Position numbers and translations under genes: made by a program. From positions 49,192 to 113,191 of the forward strand of contig NZ_JAFEJU010000007.1 of assembly GCF_018555455.1 (NCBI RefSeq): a DNA stretch of 64,000 nt, written 5' to 3'. Below, piece after piece: positions 25,982-35,281 of this stretch. Each line of letters opens with the position of its first letter. Position 1 is the stretch's first letter. The notes below the pieces were generated by a model. That model searched no databases and was not told the DNA's origin. It was given only the letters and a program-made list of their open reading frames with translations. Source of the stretch: Bifidobacterium colobi. Lineage in GTDB: Bacteria > Actinomycetota > Actinomycetes > Actinomycetales > Bifidobacteriaceae.

Positions 25982-27820
25982 ATGAGCCCTGAAGCGTTAA
26001 GTGAACTGATTTCCAAGATTGCCCATAATCTCGTCGCAGCCGGTCAGGCCGGCACATTGACCGACGAGTTGATTCCGCCCGTCGAAAAGCTGACTGTGAT
26101 GCGCCCGAAGGACCGCGCACACGGCGACTGGGCCTCCAATATCGCCATGCAGCTGGCCAAGAAGGCTGGCATGAAGCCGCGCGATCTGGCCGAGCCGTTT
26201 GCCGCCGCGCTCACCGAGGCGGATGGCATCAAGTCCGTGGAAGTGGCCGGCCCTGGCTTCATCAACATCACCCTTGATTCCGCGTCCGCCGCAGCCGTGG
26301 TCGATCAGGTGCTGAACGCGCCCGCCGACGAGCATGGCATCTCCACGTTCGGCCGCAACAATCACCTGTCCGGCAAGACCCTGAACCTTGAGTTCGTCTC
26401 CGCCAACCCCACCGGTCCGATTCACATCGGCGGCACCCGCTGGGCCGCCACCGGCGACTCGATGGCCCGTGTGCTTGAGGCCAACGGCGCCAAGGTGGTG
26501 CGCGAATACTACTTCAACGATCACGGCGAGCAAATCAACCGCTTCGCCAAGTCGCTGGTCGCCGCCTGGGCCAACGACAACAATCTGGGCGAGGCCGGCT
26601 ACCAGACCGAAACGCCATTCGATGGCTACAAAGGTGCTTACATCGATGAGATCGCCCGCCGCGTGGAGGCCGAAGCCAAGGCCGACGGTGTGGAACTGAC
26701 CGCGCTGCAGCACAAGGATCAGGGCCTGAACGCCGATGGTGAGCCAATCGGCGAGTCCGATTCCGAGGTACGCGAAGAGTTCCGTAAGCGCGCGGTTCCG
26801 ATGATGTTCGATGAGATTCGCAAGTCCATGAAGGACTTCCGCGTGCACTTCGACGTCTGGTTCCACGAGAACAGCCTGTATCAGGACGGCGAAGTCGATC
26901 GCGCTATCGAAGTGCTGCGAGAACGCGGCGACATCTACGAGAAGGATGGCGCCACCTGGTTCGAATCCACCAAGCATGGTGACGACAAGGATCGCGTGAT
27001 TCTGAAGTCCAACGGTGAATTCGCCTACTTCGCTGCGGACATCGCCTACTACTGGAACAAGCGCCACCGCGCCACCGATCCGGCTGACGTGGCCATCTAC
27101 ATGCTCGGTGCGGATCACCACGGCTACATTGGCCGCATGATGGCCATGTGCGCGGCCTTCGGCGACAAGCCGGGTGAGAACATGCAGATCTTGATCGGTC
27201 AGCTGGTCAACGTGCTGAAGGACGGCAAGGCCGTGCGCATGTCGAAGCGCGCCGGCAACGTGGTGACCATCGACGATCTGGTGGAAGCCATTGGCGTGGA
27301 TGCCTCTCGCTACTCGCTGGCTCGCACCGACTACAACTCCCCGGTGGACATTGACCTCAACCTGCTCGCCTCCCACTCCAACGACAACCCGGTGTACTAC
27401 GTGCAGTACGCACACGCTCGCTCCTGCAACGTGGACCGCAACGCTGAGGCCGCCGGCATCTCCTACGAAGGAGCTGACCTGAGCCTGCTCGACACCGAGG
27501 CTGACGGCGAAGTGCTCGCCGCACTCGCCCAGTGGCCTGCACTGGTGACTCTGGCTGGCGACGCTCGTGCCCCGCACCGCGTGGCGCATTATCTGGAGGA
27601 TCTGGCTGCCGCCTACCACAAGTGGTACAACGTCGAGCGCGTGGTGCCGATGGCGCTGACCGATCCGGAAACCCGCGGTGATGACGCTGAGGCTGTGCGT
27701 ATCGCCAAGGCTCCGGAGCCAGCTCGTGCTGCAGCCCGCTTGAAGCTCAACGACGCTGTGCGCAACGTGATTGCCGCCGGCCTTGACCTGCTCGGCGTTT
27801 CCGCACCCGAGAAAATGTGA
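25982..27820 (+). CDS. argS: Arginyl-tRNA synthetase
   Basis: This class I synthetase charges tRNA-Arg. The chosen start ATG 25982 (MSPEALSELISKI) gives 612 residues, the usual length. The longer upstream frame has no support. The HIGH-type motif is HIGG (148-151) in NPTGPIHIGGTRWAA. The KMSKS-type loop is MSKRAGN (from residue 420). The N-terminal Add1-type domain and the C-terminal DALR anticodon-binding domain (around ARAAARLKLNDAVRNVI) are both present. The gene heads a cluster argS-lysA-hom-thrB, a common actinobacterial arrangement. The gap to lysA is 105 bp and holds the hairpin GGACAGTCC-ACC-GGACTGTCC (27882-27902). Confidence 0.96.
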   Translation: MSPEALSELISKIAHNLVAAGQAGTLTDELIPPVEKLTVMRPKDRAHGDWASNIAMQLAKKAGMKPRDLAEPFAAALTEADGIKSVEVAGPGFINITLDSASAAAVVDQVLNAPADEHGISTFGRNNHLSGKTLNLEFVSANPTGPIHIGGTRWAATGDSMARVLEANGAKVVREYYFNDHGEQINRFAKSLVAAWANDNNLGEAGYQTETPFDGYKGAYIDEIARRVEAEAKADGVELTALQHKDQGLNADGEPIGESDSEVREEFRKRAVPMMFDEIRKSMKDFRVHFDVWFHENSLYQDGEVDRAIEVLRERGDIYEKDGATWFESTKHGDDKDRVILKSNGEFAYFAADIAYYWNKRHRATDPADVAIYMLGADHHGYIGRMMAMCAAFGDKPGENMQILIGQLVNVLKDGKAVRMSKRAGNVVTIDDLVEAIGVDASRYSLARTDYNSPVDIDLNLLASHSNDNPVYYVQYAHARSCNVDRNAEAAGISYEGADLSLLDTEADGEVLAALAQWPALVTLAGDARAPHRVAHYLEDLAAAYHKWYNVERVVPMALTDPETRGDDAEAVRIAKAPEPARAAARLKLNDAVRNVIAAGLDLLGVSAPEKM

Positions 27821-27925
27821 TGGCCTGACGGCCATCGCAGTATTCCGCGACGCTCACGACGCTATCGCTGTTCGCTGCTACGGACAGTCCACCGGACTGT
27901 CCGTCCTGAAAAGATGTGATGAATT

Positions 27926-29560
27926 ATGCCTATTACTCCAATTTGGCCGGCTGCTACGGCCATCAACGCTGACGGTGCTATTACCTTCCACGGCCGCAGC
28001 GCCGAATCACTCTTGGATGAGTTCGGCTCGCCGCTGTACCTCATCGATACCGACGAGGTAAACGAGCGCGCGCATCACTTTGTGCGTGCCGCCGCCAACG
28101 CCTTCAACAACTCCACCACCCATGTGAGCTTCGCCGGCAAGGCCTTCCTGTCCAAGGAAATCGTGCGCCTCGTGCTCGCAGCCGGCATGTACGTGGACAC
28201 CTGCACGATGGGTGAGATGAAAATCGCCCTTGCTGCCGGCGCTCCCGGTCGCCGACTGGTGCTGCACGGCAACAACAAGTCAGACGAGGAAATCGCACTG
28301 GCCATCGAGCAAGGCTTCGCAAAAATCGTCGTTGACGAGCCCGAAGAGCCTGAGCGCATCGCTGCCATCGCACGAAAGCTCGGCAAGCGTGCGCGCGTGA
28401 TGCTGCGCGTCACCGTGGGCGTGCACGCGGGCGGTCATGAATACATTTCCACCGCGCACGAGGACCAGAAGTTCGGCGTACCGCTGCTGCCAGCCGGCGC
28501 GAATGCCGCAGTACTGGATGCTGCATTGGCGGATCTTACTGATGTGACTCCAGCGGTCACCAATGCGCGATTCGCTGAGCATGCGGAAGCTGCAGCCGAG
28601 GCCGCCAACACTGCCGAGGCAGCCGGTGCAGTCGGCCATAAAGGTGAACGCAAGCTGCAGTACGACCTGAAGTACCCGTACGATCTCTCGCACGAGCAGG
28701 TTTCCGAAAAGGACAAGGTGCTGGCCGAAGCGATGACCGCCATTGCGGACGGCCCAGCCATCGCCGTGCTGAAGACCATCCTGACCAATCAGGATGTGCT
28801 CGAACTGGTGGGCGCGCACTCGCACATCGGCTCCAACATCCACGATGCCGACGCATTCATCCAAGCCGGCAAGCGCATGATGCTGCTGCGCAAGACCCTG
28901 TACGCCACCGACGCGTTCACACTGCCGGAAATCGATCTGGGCGGCGGCTACTCCGTGGCCTACACGGACGGCGAGGATTCGATGGATATCGACGTGGAAC
29001 TCGCCCGTCTCGCCGACGCCGTGGCCTCCACCAACCGTGCGCTCGGCATGCCGGCACCCGCCATCAGCTTCGAACCGGGCCGCTACATCGTAGCGCCGGC
29101 CGGCGTGACCCTGTACCGAGTGGGCACCATCAAGCATGTGCAGTTGAGCGGCGAAGGCGACCACACACCTAAGGATTCCGCAGGCAACCCGATCAGCGAA
29201 CGCGTGTACGTGTCCGTGGACGGCGGCATGTCCGACAACATCCGCCCGGCGCTCTATGGCGCCGACTACACCGCGCGACTGGCCAACCGCAAGGGCTCCG
29301 AGGAGACGATGCTGGCCCGCGTGTGCGGCATGCACTGCGAATCCGGCGACATTGTGGTGCACGAGGTGCGTCTGCCCGCCGATTTGAAGCGCGGCGATAT
29401 TCTCGCCGTGCCGGTCACCGGCGCATATGGCCGCACGATGGCGTCGAACTACAATCAAGCGCTGATTCCAGCTGTCGTGGGTGTGAGCGAGGCCGGCGCG
29501 CATGTGATGCTGCGCCGCCAGGCCATCGACGATCTGCTGGACCTCGACGTCAGCGAGTGA
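27926..29560 (+). CDS. lysA: Diaminopimelate decarboxylase with an internal insert
   Basis: LysA decarboxylates meso-diaminopimelate to lysine, the last step of the pathway. The PLP lysine is K72 in SFAGKAFLSKE. Later PLP and substrate motifs are AHSHIGSNIH, LGGGYSVAYTDGE, EPGRYIVAPAG and CESGDI. At 544 residues it is about 100 longer than most LysA proteins. The extra length lies mainly between FGVPL (about residue 184) and LELVGAHSHIGS (about 292), a segment rich in Ala, Glu and Asp. The catalytic residues are intact, so it should be active. It lies between argS and hom, in line with co-regulated aspartate-family synthesis. Confidence 0.95.
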   Translation: MPITPIWPAATAINADGAITFHGRSAESLLDEFGSPLYLIDTDEVNERAHHFVRAAANAFNNSTTHVSFAGKAFLSKEIVRLVLAAGMYVDTCTMGEMKIALAAGAPGRRLVLHGNNKSDEEIALAIEQGFAKIVVDEPEEPERIAAIARKLGKRARVMLRVTVGVHAGGHEYISTAHEDQKFGVPLLPAGANAAVLDAALADLTDVTPAVTNARFAEHAEAAAEAANTAEAAGAVGHKGERKLQYDLKYPYDLSHEQVSEKDKVLAEAMTAIADGPAIAVLKTILTNQDVLELVGAHSHIGSNIHDADAFIQAGKRMMLLRKTLYATDAFTLPEIDLGGGYSVAYTDGEDSMDIDVELARLADAVASTNRALGMPAPAISFEPGRYIVAPAGVTLYRVGTIKHVQLSGEGDHTPKDSAGNPISERVYVSVDGGMSDNIRPALYGADYTARLANRKGSEETMLARVCGMHCESGDIVVHEVRLPADLKRGDILAVPVTGAYGRTMASNYNQALIPAVVGVSEAGAHVMLRRQAIDDLLDLDVSE

Positions 29561-29664
29561 GTCTGCGGGCGGGCTGCTCAAGCGAATGGACGATTTCCGG
29601 CCGCTGTAGCAATCAATCCGTACAATGGCCATGGGATAACAAGCTTGTTTTGGAAGGATTTGAA

Positions 29665-30981
29665 GTGGCAGAACTGAACGAAACCCCGATTCGCGTAGGC
29701 CTGCTGGGTGCAGGCACCGTCGGCTCCCAGACCGCCCGACTGATCGTTGAGCAGAAGGACGAGCTCTCCGCTCGCATCGGCCGTCCGATCGAACTGACCG
29801 GCGTGGCCTGCCTCGACCCGAAGGAAACCGAAAAGTTCCCGTGGATCGACCAGTCCATCGTCACCACCGACACGATGAGCGTGGCCACCAACTCGGACAT
29901 CGTCATTGAGCTGATCGGTGGCACCACGGTGGCACGCAAGTTCGTGCTCGCCGCCATCGAATCCGGTGCTTCCGTGGTCACTGCGAACAAGGCGCTGCTG
30001 GCCAAGTACGGCCCGGAAATCTACGCTGCCGCCGAAGCCAAGGGCGTTGACATCTACTTCGAAGCCGCTGTGGGCGGCGCGATTCCATTCCTGCGCCCGC
30101 TGCGCGAATCCTTGGTGGGTGACAAGGTAACCAGCATGCTGGGTATCGTCAACGGCACCACCAACTACATTCTCGACGAAATGACCACCAAGGGTCTCCA
30201 GTTCGACGATGTGTTGAAGGATGCTCAGGCCAAGGGTTACGCCGAAGCCGATCCGACCGGCGACATTGAGGGCTACGATGCCGCGAACAAGGCCGCCATC
30301 ATGGCGACGCTCGGCTTCCACACCCCGGTGACCATCGACGATGTGTCCGTGGAGGGCATCACCAAGATCACGGCCGACGACATCGCCGCAGCCACCGCCG
30401 AAGGCAAGGTCATCAAGCTGCTCGCCGTGGTGGAGAACGGTGAAGCCGGCGTATCCGCTCGCGTCTACCCGGCGCTGATTCCTGAATCCCACCCGTTGGC
30501 TTCCGTGCACGGTTCCTTCAATGCGATCTTCGTCAAGGCTGAGGCAGCAGACGATCTGATGTTCTACGGCCGCGGTGCCGGCGGCGCTCCGACCGCCTCC
30601 GCAGTGGTGGGTGACGTGGTGACCGAGGCTCGCCACATCGCAGCCGGCTGCACCGGCCCCTCCATTCCGCTGTACAAGGACCTGCCCAAGGCTCCGGCCA
30701 GCGCATCCAAGGCCGCATTCGCGGTGCGCTTCCTGATTCACGACAAGCCGGGCGTGCTGGCTGCCATTGCCGCCGAGTTCGCCAAGAACGGTGTCTCCAT
30801 CAACGGTGTGAATCAGGATTTGAAGCCCACGATGACCGATCCTGGTTACGATGGCGAAATCCAGCAGCTGCGTGTGGTCACCCACCTGACCGACGAAGAG
30901 ACGCTGCGCGCAACCGTCAAGGCCGTACAGTCGCTTGACTTCGTGACCGGTGAGCCGTCCATCCTGCGCGTACTGGACTAA
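29665..30981 (+). CDS. hom: Homoserine dehydrogenase
   Basis: This enzyme reduces aspartate semialdehyde to homoserine for threonine and methionine synthesis. GTG 29665 is preferred as the start because GGAAGGA lies about eight bases upstream and the product then begins MAELNETPIRVGLLGAGTVG, with the NAD(P) site at residues 12-20. The upstream open frame runs antiparallel through the end of lysA in another frame and is ignored. The C-terminal ACT domain is clear (FLIHDKPGVLAAIAAEFAKN), so feedback inhibition by threonine is expected. The 438-residue length matches actinobacterial Hom. thrB follows 126 bp later across a REP-like element. Confidence 0.96.
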   Translation: MAELNETPIRVGLLGAGTVGSQTARLIVEQKDELSARIGRPIELTGVACLDPKETEKFPWIDQSIVTTDTMSVATNSDIVIELIGGTTVARKFVLAAIESGASVVTANKALLAKYGPEIYAAAEAKGVDIYFEAAVGGAIPFLRPLRESLVGDKVTSMLGIVNGTTNYILDEMTTKGLQFDDVLKDAQAKGYAEADPTGDIEGYDAANKAAIMATLGFHTPVTIDDVSVEGITKITADDIAAATAEGKVIKLLAVVENGEAGVSARVYPALIPESHPLASVHGSFNAIFVKAEAADDLMFYGRGAGGAPTASAVVGDVVTEARHIAAGCTGPSIPLYKDLPKAPASASKAAFAVRFLIHDKPGVLAAIAAEFAKNGVSINGVNQDLKPTMTDPGYDGEIQQLRVVTHLTDEETLRATVKAVQSLDFVTGEPSILRVLD

Positions 30982-31056
30982 AAAGACCTGCGAGCTTTCA
31001 TAGCAGCGAGCAGCAATAGTGTCGCATGCAGTGCGATGGTTGGCGCTGATGGAAAT

Positions 31057-31102
31057 GGCTCCCTCTGATGAGGGAGCTGCCAACGAAGTTGGCTGAGGGA
31101 GA
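31057..31102 (+). repeat. REP-like palindromic element, copy 4, supplying the thrB ribosome-binding site
   Basis: GGCTCCCTCTGATGAGGGAG is followed by CTGCCAACGAAGTTGGC and TGAGGGAGAG. The final GGGAGAG lies 5-6 bases before the thrB ATG at 31108 and is the only ribosome-binding site visible there. The element's tail therefore seems to have been taken over as a translation signal. Confidence 0.8.
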
Positions 31103-31107
31103 GACCT

Positions 31108-32190
31108 ATGAATCCGATTTGTACTCAGGTGCGCGTGCGCGTGCCGGCCACGTCCGCCAATCTGGGCTCCGGCTTCGACACCGTGGGTTTGGCGCTCGAC
31201 TACCATGACGAGCTCACATTCACACTGAACCCGGATCCCACCGACGGCATCGCCCACGTGTTCATTCACGGCGAGGGCGAGGACACGCTGCCACGCGACG
31301 AAACCCATTTGGTGGTCTCCACCTTCCGCCGCGCTTGCGCCACATTCGGTCTGGGGCGCGTCGGTTTCACGCTCGAAGCCACCAACAACATTCCGCAGGC
31401 TCGCGGCATGGGCTCCTCCGCCGAAGCCATCGTGGCCGGCATTGCGGCGGCCGCCGCTTTCGCCCAGCCGGGTGAGCTCAACCGTCCGGCTATCTTCGAC
31501 ATGGCCGCGCAGATTGAAGGCCATCCGGATAATGTGGCGCCGGCCGTGTTCGGTGGTCTCACGGTGTCTTGGGACTTCGCCACGGCTGAAGGTGTCGGTT
31601 CGGTCGCCATCCCTGGCGGTGAGCCGCTGCATGGTGGTTTCCATACCGTCAACTATCCGGTCGACCCGGCCATCACCGCGGCCGTATTCGTGCCGGATTA
31701 CGAGTTGTCCACCGAGAAGGCTCGTCAGGCTTTGCCGAAGGACGTGCCGCACAAGGACGCCGTATACAACGTGTCCCGCGTGGGCCTGCTGCCGGCCGCG
31801 ATGAACCCGGTGGTGCTGGCACAGGCCGAGGCTCAGGGTGGTGCCGATGCACTGGGTACTGGCGCTGCGGGTGCCGCTCAGGTGACCCCCGCCGCATTCG
31901 CCACTGCGGCGGCGCAGGCCAACGCCTTGCTGTTCACGGCAACGCAGGATCGCTTGCACCAGCCGTACCGTACGCCACTGATGCCGCCATCATCCGAACT
32001 GATTGAGCTGTTCCGCGCCAAGGGCTACGCCGCCGCCGTTTCCGGTGCCGGCCCATGCGTGCTCGTGCTGCACTACGGCAACGCACGCGAAGCCATCGAC
32101 CAGGTGGCCGCAGCCCAGCTGGCATCCGGCCACTGGCGTGTGCTGCACCTGCCCATCAACACCAAGGGCGTCGAAATCGAACGCCGATAG
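31108..32190 (+). CDS. thrB: Homoserine kinase
   Basis: ThrB phosphorylates homoserine on the way to threonine. The 360-residue product belongs to the GHMP kinase superfamily. Its ATP-binding loop is PQARGMGSSAEAIVAG (starting at P96), and the N-terminal VRVPATSANLGSGFDTVGLA is the standard GHMP motif 1. The third motif, AAVSGAGPCVLVL, is near the C-terminus. The ATG at 31108 is preceded by GGGAGAG from a REP-like element. The gene follows hom in the same direction, forming a hom-thrB unit. Confidence 0.96.
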   Translation: MNPICTQVRVRVPATSANLGSGFDTVGLALDYHDELTFTLNPDPTDGIAHVFIHGEGEDTLPRDETHLVVSTFRRACATFGLGRVGFTLEATNNIPQARGMGSSAEAIVAGIAAAAAFAQPGELNRPAIFDMAAQIEGHPDNVAPAVFGGLTVSWDFATAEGVGSVAIPGGEPLHGGFHTVNYPVDPAITAAVFVPDYELSTEKARQALPKDVPHKDAVYNVSRVGLLPAAMNPVVLAQAEAQGGADALGTGAAGAAQVTPAAFATAAAQANALLFTATQDRLHQPYRTPLMPPSSELIELFRAKGYAAAVSGAGPCVLVLHYGNAREAIDQVAAAQLASGHWRVLHLPINTKGVEIERR

Positions 32191-32241
32191 TCGTGCTGTA
32201 TCGGGCTCTCAGCTCGGCCAGGCTGATTTTATCGCTAAACA

Positions 32242-32412
32242 GACACTATGTATGCGGCTGAACGAAGCATCCGCATACATAGTGTCTGTTTTGGTATGGG
32301 AATCCTCACTAAGTATGCGGGATTATGGTCGAGCCGCATACATAGTGCTGGTTTTGGCACGATAATCCTCACTATGTATGCGAGTCCATGGTTGGGGCGC
32401 ATACTTAGTGTC
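32242..32412. repeat. Array of three ~63-bp palindromic units (array 2)
   Basis: Forward words (CACTATGTATGCGG type) start at 32242, 32304 and 32367. Inverse words follow at 32271, 32333 and 32398. Each pair makes a hairpin of 45-46 nt and the unit period is 62-63 bp, with T-rich linkers (TGTTTTGG, TGGTTTTGG). The loop of unit 2 is nearly the reverse complement of a loop in array 1, so that unit is inverted relative to array 1. The array fills the gap between thrB and maf. Confidence 0.9.
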
Positions 32413-32513
32413 TTTTGCGAGTGCGCAGTGATGCTGCTTGCGGCGGCATTGTGGTCTGCAATGCCCGCGCCCATCCATACAATGCAAGGTAGTAACCGAA
32501 GCCAGGAGGGTAT

Positions 32514-33977
32514 ATGTCTATTCCGCTGATTCTTGCGTCTCAGTCCAAGCCGCGCCGCGATGTGCTGTATGCGGCTGGCGTCTGCCCCACGATTCGCGTC
32601 TCCCATGTGGATGAGCCGGCGGCGCTGGAGACTGCGGCAGCCAAAGCCGGGGTCGCTGTTGACGATCTGACTGTGGAACAGCGGGTGATGATTCTGGCCG
32701 AAGCCAAAGCGCAGGCCGTACATCGCGCGTACCGTAACGTGGCCGATACCGCGGCCGCCGCCACCGGCAACCGTGTGATCGCCTATCCGCTCAGGGCCAC
32801 GGAAGTCGAAGCCGAAGATGCTGCAGCTGCTGAAAGTGCCGATGCGGCATCCTCGAGCTCTTCTATTGATTATTCTTCCGACCGTATCGCCACCACGCGC
32901 GACTTCTCCGGCATCACTATGCCAACCGTGACCGAACCGATTTCCAACATCATCGCGCTGCAGCCGGGACTGACACGATCTACGGTCGGTCCGCTGATCG
33001 TTGGCTGTGATTCGATGTTCCTGATGGATGGCGAATGCTATGGCAAGCCGCACAGTGCTGAAGTCGCGCGCGAACGCCTGTGCAAGATGCGCGGCAACAG
33101 CGGCGAACTGTGGACTGGCCACTGCATCATCGACTTCGCTTCCGGCCGCGTAGCTCGCGGTGCCAGCCGTGCTACTGTGCACTTCGGTGACTTCTCCGAT
33201 AAGGATATCGAGCGTTATATCGCCACCCGTGAACCGCTGGAAGTAGCTGGCTCGTTCACCTTGGAAGGCTTCGGCGGCGCGTTCATCGACGGCATCGAAG
33301 GCGACCCGCACGGCATCATCGGCATCAGTCTGCCGCTGCTGCGCAAGCTTGCCGCTGAATTGGGCGTGGAATGGACTGATTTGTGGAATGTGCAGCGCGG
33401 TGAAATCGCGCCGGAATCCGCGGACGCCGCCGGCATTGCCATGGCGGGAAAGGATAATCTGCCACCTGTGGAAAACGTGCATCAGCCCGGCGATGGCTGG
33501 GTGGACTGCGCATGCGGTCGCAAGCATTGGGGCACGAATGGTGCATCCGGCATCCTGCTGGCCCGCCGCGATGCGACGACCGGCAAGGTGACGCATGTGG
33601 TGATGCAGCATCGTGCGGCATGGAGCGCCGAAGGCGGCACTTGGGGTATTCCGGGCGGTGCCACGGCGGATGGTGAGTCGCCGATTGAGGGTGCATTGCG
33701 CGAAAGCTACGAAGAGGCGAACATCACGCCCGAAGACATCGAAGTGGTCGGCTCCTACCGCGAAGACCACGGCAACTGGGCGTACACCACGGTGTTCGCA
33801 TTCGAAAAGCCCGGCCACCGCGTTGAGCCCAAGGCCAACGACGATGAAAGCATGGAGATCTGCTGGGTGCCGATCGCTGACGTGCCGAACCGCAAGCTGC
33901 TGACCGCCATGAAAACCGACTGGCCTCGCTTCGCCGCCCGCCTCAACGAGCTGGCTGAGGAATCAAACTGCAGATAG
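32514..33977 (+). CDS. Maf nucleotide pyrophosphatase fused to a Nudix hydrolase
   Basis: The 487-residue protein joins two house-cleaning enzymes. The Maf part (about 1-295) starts ILASQSKPRRDVLYAAG, the Maf phosphate loop, and contains VGCDSMF and SFTLEGFGGAFIDGIEGDP. It would hydrolyse non-canonical or methylated NTPs, or dTTP/UTP. A low-complexity insert (about 98-130, rich in Ala, Glu, Ser) interrupts the Maf fold. The C-terminal Nudix part (about 330-480) has GGATADGES and RESYEEANI, where the final Gly of the Nudix box is replaced by Asn. It also has a short Cys-rich approach, DCACGRKHWG. AGGAGGG lies just upstream of the ATG. Substrates are inferred from the families only. Confidence 0.88.
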   Translation: MSIPLILASQSKPRRDVLYAAGVCPTIRVSHVDEPAALETAAAKAGVAVDDLTVEQRVMILAEAKAQAVHRAYRNVADTAAAATGNRVIAYPLRATEVEAEDAAAAESADAASSSSSIDYSSDRIATTRDFSGITMPTVTEPISNIIALQPGLTRSTVGPLIVGCDSMFLMDGECYGKPHSAEVARERLCKMRGNSGELWTGHCIIDFASGRVARGASRATVHFGDFSDKDIERYIATREPLEVAGSFTLEGFGGAFIDGIEGDPHGIIGISLPLLRKLAAELGVEWTDLWNVQRGEIAPESADAAGIAMAGKDNLPPVENVHQPGDGWVDCACGRKHWGTNGASGILLARRDATTGKVTHVVMQHRAAWSAEGGTWGIPGGATADGESPIEGALRESYEEANITPEDIEVVGSYREDHGNWAYTTVFAFEKPGHRVEPKANDDESMEICWVPIADVPNRKLLTAMKTDWPRFAARLNELAEESNCR

Positions 33978-34008
33978 TCCGAAGTCATTTGTATTGGTTG
34001 CGTAGCCG

Positions 34009-34953
34009 CTAGTCCTGTCGAATTTCGCTTTGCTTGCGGAACTCCATGGGGGAGACGCCGTTCTTGCGTTTGAATGCGGCACAGAACGAGCTGGTGTCGG
34101 TGAAGCCACATTCCTCGCACAGCTGCCGCAGTGAGATATCCGAATTGATGAGGCGATATTTCGCCGCATGCATGCGGGCGTCCAGCACGTAGGCGTACGG
34201 CGTGTAACCGGTCTCCTTTTTGAAGACGCGAATGAAGTGGTATTCGCTCATATAGACCAGTCCAGCCAGCTCAGCTACGGTGAGCGGCTCGTTCAGATGA
34301 TTGGCAATGTACGCCAGCACGCTTTCGATGGCGTGCGGTCCGCGCCGGGCGGCAAGTCCGGACGCTCCAGCGGCAGCGGAGGTCGCCTTGCCGTTGCGGC
34401 CGGCCGCTGTTCCGCCGCCCGCCGGGGCCGAAGCCGCATCGTCTGCGCCCAATGCAAACTCAGTAAGCACATCGGTGATGTACTTGGCCATCAACGGTTC
34501 CGAAATGCGTGCGGCCATGTGGAAGGTCTCATAGATTTTGGTCAGCTGGGTCATCGCATACCCCGGTTCGCGCAGCGTAAACACCGTGCCAAGACGTTCG
34601 TGAATCAGCTCGTAATAGGCCCGTGCGGTGGGGCCGTCGAAATGCAGCCACAGTACGTCGCTGTCTTCCGAAGTGCTATAGGAATGATGGGCGTAGCAGT
34701 CAACCAATACGAAGTCGCCGGCGGATGCATGCTGCGCGCTCTCCCCGAACTTTGAGACCACGTCAAACGAGCCGGAACGAATCGCCATGATGAGGAAACT
34801 GTCGAACGAGCTACGCTCCTGCCGGTAGCCGGCCTGGTAATGGAAGAATCCTGCGCGCAGCGGATGCAGGAACGTGCGCAATGCCGTTTTGCTGGGCGTA
34901 TAGATATAGAATTCCGAGCCTTCGTTGATGATTCCATGTTCCGCCGGTTTCAT
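34009..34953 (-). CDS. AraC-family regulator of the adjacent carbohydrate locus
   Basis: The 314-residue protein starts at ATG 34953, preceded by AAGGAGG. The open frame extends 21 codons upstream without support. Residues about 20-150 form an AraC-type cupin sensor domain (RAGFFHYQAGYRQERSSFDS, HASAGDFVLVDCYAHHSY). An Ala/Gly-rich linker follows (about 180-215). The C-terminal AraC domain has two helix-turn-helix units, LTVAELAGLVYMSEYHFIRV and ISLRQLCEECGFTDTSSFCA. It is divergent from the DUF5107/TPR gene. A 31-bp operator candidate in the gap recurs before the sugar ABC operon, so it most likely activates both. The inducer is unknown. Confidence 0.9.
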   Translation of the reverse strand: MKPAEHGIINEGSEFYIYTPSKTALRTFLHPLRAGFFHYQAGYRQERSSFDSFLIMAIRSGSFDVVSKFGESAQHASAGDFVLVDCYAHHSYSTSEDSDVLWLHFDGPTARAYYELIHERLGTVFTLREPGYAMTQLTKIYETFHMAARISEPLMAKYITDVLTEFALGADDAASAPAGGGTAAGRNGKATSAAAGASGLAARRGPHAIESVLAYIANHLNEPLTVAELAGLVYMSEYHFIRVFKKETGYTPYAYVLDARMHAAKYRLINSDISLRQLCEECGFTDTSSFCAAFKRKNGVSPMEFRKQSEIRQD

Positions 34954-35008
34954 CGCCGCCTCCTTGCGCCGAGCTGTATTGATCCGCTGCTGGCAACAGC
35001 AGCCATCG

Positions 35009-35039
35009 AATAGCAATTATTTCATATTGAAGAACAATT
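35009..35039. promoter_or_regulatory. AraC-type operator, site 1
   Basis: AGCAATTATTTCATATTG, five bases, then CAATT. An almost identical sequence with the same spacing lies at 41466-41496 before the sugar ABC operon. An inverse half-site CAATATGAA lies at 35112-35120, nearer the DUF5107 gene. The site is 56 bp upstream of the araC-type start codon. Confidence 0.7.
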
Positions 35040-35157
35040 ACTCTAGATGTCAACGATATTTCTGGCCATAGACTGTAGGCAATCAATCAAAAGATTGTGG
35101 TTCGCAAGAACCAATATGAACTACAACGGTAGGTTTCGTGTAACCGAGATGGTGAGA

Positions 35158-35205
35158 CTACCCCTCAGTCGGCTTTAGCCGACAGCTCCCCTGGCAAGGG
35201 GAGCC
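35158..35205 (-). repeat. REP-like palindromic element, copy 5
   Basis: On the minus strand it reads GGCTCCCCTTGCCAGGGGAG, then CTGTCGGCTAAAGCCGAC and TGAGGGGTAG. It lies between the AraC operator region and the DUF5107 gene, and would be in that gene's 5' leader. Confidence 0.85.
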
Positions 35206-35281
35206 GGAAACGAGGTGAGCCCAATGCCATCGCGGCCAAGCGGAGCCAAAACGGTAAACACTACAACGAAGTGGAGCAATC

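Noticed and set aside
29578..31959. 793-codon open frame on the minus strand opposite hom-thrB
   Set aside because: It is an antisense artefact of codon bias; both sense genes have intact catalytic motifs.
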